Below, in pieces: positions 59,642 to 64,000 of a stretch of 64,000 nucleotides of DNA. Where the stretch lies: assembly GCF_005239225.2 (NCBI RefSeq), contig NC_133289.1, positions 6,207,501-6,271,500 on the forward strand, given 5' to 3'. The notes under the pieces were generated by a model, which had not been told where the DNA came from, searched no databases, and worked only from the letters and a program-made list of their open reading frames with translations. The stretch is from Populus alba (lineage: Eukaryota > Streptophyta > Magnoliopsida > Malpighiales > Salicaceae). Position 1 is the stretch's first letter. Every line of letters starts with the position of its first letter. A program made the position numbers and the translations under genes.

Positions 59642-62600
59642 ATGGAATCTATTGAGAATATTGGTGAAGAATACCAAAATTACTGGGAAACAAAAATGTT
59701 TCTCCAAAACGAGGAGTTTGACAGGTATACCTCCTCCATGCTTGGTTCTTGTTTCTTTTTTGTCCTTTCACTTGATTAGTTGGGGTCAATTGGAACTTAC
59801 CAAAGGAAAGATGTTTTTTTTTTTTTTTTTTTTGAGGTAGTTGGGCAATAGATGAGGCTTTTTCAGGGTACTATGACTCAAGTTCGCCGGACGGAGCAGC
59901 TTCATCGGCAGCCTCTAAGAATATTGTTTCAGAAAGGAACAGAAGGAAGAGACTCAATGAAAGGCTCTTCGCACTTAGAGCCGTGGTCCCCAACATTACT
60001 AAGGTGATGACATTAACGCATACTAATCAATATCTATTATGTATTGAAGTTCTATGTAGCTACTAGCTAAGCTAAATTATCGAGTGACTTTGATCTCTAC
60101 ATTTATTATTATTATTATTTAATATTTTTCTCACTCTAGATGGACAAGGCATCAATAATCAAAGACGCTATTGATTACATCCAAGAATTGCATGAGCAGG
60201 AGAGAAGAATTCAAGCTGAAATATTGGAACTAGAATCTGGGAAATTGAAGAAAGATCCGGGTTTTGATGTATTTGAGCAGGAGCTACCAGTGCTCCTGAG
60301 ATCCAAGAAAAAGAAAATTGATGATCGGTTTTGTGATTTTGGAGGATCCAAGAATTTCTCTCGCATCGAGCTTCTTGAAGTAAGTCCCTCATCTCTCTCC
60401 TTAATTATGGCATAGATAAAGATGGCGGGGTGGTTTTTTACTCTACTCTACTCTCGCAGCTAAGGGTTGCTTCCATGGGAGAGAAGACATTGTTAGTGAG
60501 CTTGACATGTAGTAAAAGAACAGATACAATGGTGAAGCTTTGTGAGGTTTTTGAATCTTTGAGAGTCAAAATTATTACAGCTAATATCACGACTGTCTCA
60601 GGGAGAGTATTGCAGACAGTCTTCATCGAGGTCACTCTCTTTTCTCTTCCGCATCTTTCTCTTTATACATCATCTCACTCCACGTGTCACACATACGGCA
60701 CTAAAACAAAAAAAAACTCGAAGTTTTTTGGGGACAACTTTTGTGAATATTTCTCTTTAAAAAAAAAAATTGATTGGAGAAGTAATAAGATTATAAAGAT
60801 CCTTACTTTTCGCCATGTAGGGTGATTCATGATTGCTATAACTTTGATTAAGGTGTTATATCTTCTTCTTTACTTGATAAATTATGATTTGATTTAGGAT
60901 TAAGTATTCATTGTTTTTTTCCGGCCAAATTTTGAATTTTATTTGAAATTTTTTTTTTTTTTATATTTCAAATTGTTTTCAATAGCACTCCGAGTTACAT
61001 TCACTAAAAATCAAAATATAGAGTAGAAATTTCAACTCAAAGAAAGATAATTTAACTTCACAACTTTCAAGATAAACCATCTCATTAATAACATGTTTAA
61101 GAATATAATTGTGGTTAGGTTTTAAAAAAATTTTCATGTTAAAATATATAAAAATAATATTTTTTTATTTTTTAAAAAATTATTTTTAAAATCATCACAC
61201 TAAAACAATTCAAAATTTATTTAAAAAAATTAAATTTTAATAAAATATAATTTTAACCACCTTTCAAACAATATCTAAAATAATATCTAAGAATGACGTG
61301 CAGATTAAGATTATTGTCTTATTAGAGTTTCAAATATCAACCAAATTTTAAAAAAAAAAAAAAATTGCCGGTGTCATGATAATTGTTTAATAGATTACCA
61401 CATTTTTTTTTCCGGCTTGTATACACCTAACCAGATTAAAGAAAAAAGATTGAGAAAAAGATAGCGTCCTATCATCACATAGAAGAGTATCAAAGGGCAA
61501 AGTGAAAATAGTGGCATAAAAAAAAAAAGGGCACACGGAGTTGGGAACTGATAAGACTACTTTCATTTTTTTTATTTTTATATTTTTAGAGTAGTCTTAT
61601 CAGCTGGGAACTGATAAGACTACTTTAATAAAGTGGGATCACACCATTATAATAATGTTAGCAAATTAGGGCAATCGTGGCGTTAGCCAGAGTGTTCGAA
61701 TAAAACAAGTCGAGAGAACAAAGTTATGAAAGGACCGCATCAATTTTCCACCATGTACAAGCATACATAATCTTCTCATCTTTTTTTTTTTTTTTTTTAA
61801 TGATAATCTACAATTGTTTATGTGGCAAGTGTTGTCTCTCCCTATTTGATCAAGATGTTTACCCCCTAAATTTCCACTAAGATCACTTAAAAAAGGGGTC
61901 TTGTAACTCATCATTACATCATGAATTGTGTTAGGCACGCAAAAACCAACTAAAACAAATGTAACACTCAATGATCAGTAAAAAGGCCGGGTTGATTATG
62001 TTTATTATTGTTTTATGATGTATTTAAAAAACATTTTTAAAAAATTTAATTTTTTTTACTTCAAATTAATATTTTTTATTTTTTTAAATATTTTTAATAT
62101 ATTCATATTAAAAATTAATTTAAAAGATAATCACAAATACACTCTAAACACCCCAAACACTCTATCTCAGTGGCTATTATGTTTGAAAAAGACATCTAGA
62201 TTTTTTTTATTTCCTACAACATTTTCAACAAAGACGACTAAATTGTACTTACAACAGTGAAACGTAATGGAACCGCAATAAATTCGCTGAAAAAAGAGTT
62301 TAAATTGTATATTGCTTACCCTAAAATAAGGCGTGTTCGTGGAGAAGCAAAAGCAGACAAAACCGTGTTTCAAATTCTTATTAAAAGCACTTCCAAACAA
62401 TTTTGAAAATTTTTTATTTTTTATTTTATTTTAAATTAATATATTTTTGATGTTTTCAAATCATTTTAATATGCTGATTTTAAAAATAATTTTTAAAAAA
62501 TAAAAAAATATTATTAAAATACTTTTTTAAATAAAAAAATACTTTGAAAAACAACCACACTCTAAGCCTTGTTGTCGAGGTTAGGGCTGCGGTTTGCTTT

Positions 62601-64000
62601 AGAAAACTCCAATCAGAAACCTTCCATCTTTGTAAACAAAGCCAAAATCTAAAAAGCTTAAATGGGCATTTCATGAACAGTTCTGTTAATCTAACATTTC
62701 CTCGCTCTTTCTCTCTTTCTATTTCCATGGTCGCAAAAGTTCCTTCATTCAAAAAGCTCTGCGCTTTCAAAAGTTAACAGCTAACACCACCACCACCACC
62801 CAGTGCTGTAATCACATTCTGTTGTGCAGCTGTTTAATTTATGGATCATTTTTTTATTCTTCATTTTGATCTTGTTTTTCTCCAATCTTGCTGGATCACA
62901 TGATATAAAACTAGCCAGACATTTTTCTCCAATCTTTTTTATTATCTTGGTTGCAAGTCTTCATCGGCTGGGATTGCAAGATCTTTTTTCTCAATTTTTT
63001 TCCCATCATTCAACTAGTTATAGAGATGACTTTGTGCATCACGTCGACCTGTTTTTTTTAGCACAGTGCTCTCATAATTAATTAAATATTTTTTGAATTA
63101 CGATTATGACTAGCTAGATGACGTTTGTGCCTACTAGCTGGTTGTAATTAACACTCCCATTAGATTTTATTTATATTCCTAGCGTGAGCTCTTCAATATT
63201 TGCCATTTGTATGTTTTTTTATAATGTTTTGATAGCCTTAGAAGATGATGTTTAGGGCCCATAATATAATCTTTAATTCATGAATTGATGCTGCCTATAT
63301 TTTATTATTTGCTCGACAGCTTGGCATCTTTTTAGTATATGTTAAAAAGAAAGAATATAAACTATTTAATTAGTTGGATTCTGCTTTAATTAATGTGTGA
63401 TAGGTATAGCATGATCTTTTGGAAAACTAGAGTTTATCAACATTTTGTCGTCTATATAATTTTTTGAATTATTTAATCAACTGTTTTTTCTTCTTTACAT
63501 TTAAAAACCCTACTTGTGCTCGAACATTATGGCGAACGGCGGGCTTATGCTATGTAGGGTTAATCTATACTCCATTGCCCTCAATTTCTTAATCCCAAAA
63601 AGTCTTAGTACAAACACATGCTGGCATATTGAATTCTTTTCTTGCACTATATCTTTTTTTTTATTCAAATAAAATCTCTTTTTCATTGGGATATTAAATA
63701 AATTAATCACATTCAAACCAACATATTAAAAAAAGAAAGATATGTGGATTCAAAAGAGATAACAATTTTCATACTGCCCCCTTAAGTGACGCTAGGTAAC
63801 GCACTAATCTCCATTTTCCTCCTGCGAAATAGCATTGGCTTGAGAGATTAATGAAAGCAAAAGATCCTGGATTTGCACATTTGAGTTTTGGTGAAATAAA
63901 AGACTAATATCGGTTAATTTAATGAATAATTGGGAATAATATATATTTTGCCAAATTTGTGTTGCAGGCAGATGAAGGAGAGAAGGATACTTTGAAGACG
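59642..64000 (+). CDS. bHLH35: bHLH transcription factor, bHLH35-like, copy 3 (3' end outside window)
   Basis: Exons 59642-59724 (ATG at 59642), 59841-60003, 60140-60379 and 60460-60630, and a fifth starting at 63968 that runs off the window ([10 protein letters not shown]). The first four join at GT-AG sites in the same phases as copies 1 and 2 and give 219 residues. The fifth exon start is placed by its acceptor TTGCAG and its likeness to the last exon of copy 1 (ADMEEKDNLK). The basic region [13 protein letters not shown] (residues 55-67) keeps Glu59, Arg60, Arg62 and Arg63; helix 2 begins [11 protein letters not shown], as in Arabidopsis bHLH35. The ACT-like domain (163-219) includes KLCEVFES. 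Of the three, this copy looks closest to the ancestral form. Intron 4 is 3,337 bases, against 548 and 325 in copies 1 and 2. Confidence 0.92.
61108..61262. mobile_element. MITE-like sequence in intron 4 of bHLH copy 3
   Basis: ATTGTGGTTAGGTTTTAAAA at the left and its rough complement TTTTAACCAC at the right frame a core with ATCATCACACTAAAACAATT, as in the family at 45033. Confidence 0.55.
61546..61625. repeat. Inverted plus direct repeat of CTGATAAGACTACT
   Basis: CTGATAAGACTACTTT near 61548 is followed by its reverse complement AGTAGTCTTATCAG (61591-61604) and then by a direct copy GGGAACTGATAAGACTACTTT (61605-61625). The first pair could form a stem of 14 base pairs around an AT-rich loop. 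Confidence 0.9.
62405..62570. mobile_element. Second MITE-like sequence in intron 4 of bHLH copy 3
   Basis: Reverse orientation copy: ATATTTTTGATG, then CATTTTAATATGCTGATTTT and AACAACCACACTC at the right. Same core family as 45033 and 61108. Confidence 0.5.

Larger units (their letters stand above)
60631..63967 (+). other. Long intron 4 of bHLH copy 3
   Basis: Donor GTCACT at 60631, acceptor TTGCAG ending 63967. It holds two MITE-like sequences and a hairpin. Several small open frames (61666-61971, 62480-62770, 62824-63081) show no recognised domain; a separate small gene in the intron is not supported. Confidence 0.75.

Overview
This is plant nuclear DNA, AT-rich, with spliced genes (GT-AG introns) and dense transposable elements. 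The best guess is a woody rosid such as Populus (Salicaceae): the PAP29 and bHLH35 homologues look like those of rosids, and a short T/A-rich MITE-like family of a kind I associate with poplar intergenic DNA recurs many times. The species call is inference.

Four host genes can be supported. At the left edge, on the minus strand, is the 5' part of a purple acid phosphatase of the PAP29 type (1-2108; the 3' end lies outside). Three paralogous five-exon bHLH transcription factor genes of the Arabidopsis bHLH35 type follow: copy 1 on the minus strand (6569-8312), copy 2 on the plus strand (40607-42117) and copy 3 on the plus strand (59642 to beyond 64000). Their exon lengths and splice phases match almost codon for codon, so they come from local gene duplication. 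A 5'-flank fragment of a fourth copy, with no coding part, sits at about 10440-10640.

The 32 kb between copies 1 and 2 is a nest of transposons. From left to right it holds a decayed CACTA fragment with a Tnp2 N-terminus (8801-10100), a truncated Ty1/copia element (LTR, primer-binding site, start of gag), a 1.4 kb CACTA element inserted between that primer-binding site and gag (14296-15700, TSD TAA), and an 11 kb CACTA element (16262-27317, TSD TTC). The large CACTA carries decayed Tnp2 and TNPA-like transposase genes, an 80-bp tandem array and a 2.76 kb solo LTR (20534-23293, TSD AAGAC). It landed in the outer arm of a long inverted-repeat (fold-back) element whose arms reappear at 27318-28375 and 30465-32567. 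An L1-type LINE relic (36440-38860, minus) and an LTR-like relic precede copy 2.

The 17.5 kb between copies 2 and 3 has no convincing gene. It holds MITE-like elements, a T-rich array of about 13 degenerate units (52130-54080), an AT-rich degenerate array (56040-56830) and several short tandem duplications. The last 3.3 kb of the window is the long fourth intron of bHLH copy 3, whose final exon begins at 63968.

I found no RNA gene, CRISPR array or clearly new biological system. The most informative things here are the bHLH cluster, with divergence in the DNA-contacting residues of each copy, and the multi-layer transposon nest whose target-site duplications give a relative order of insertion.
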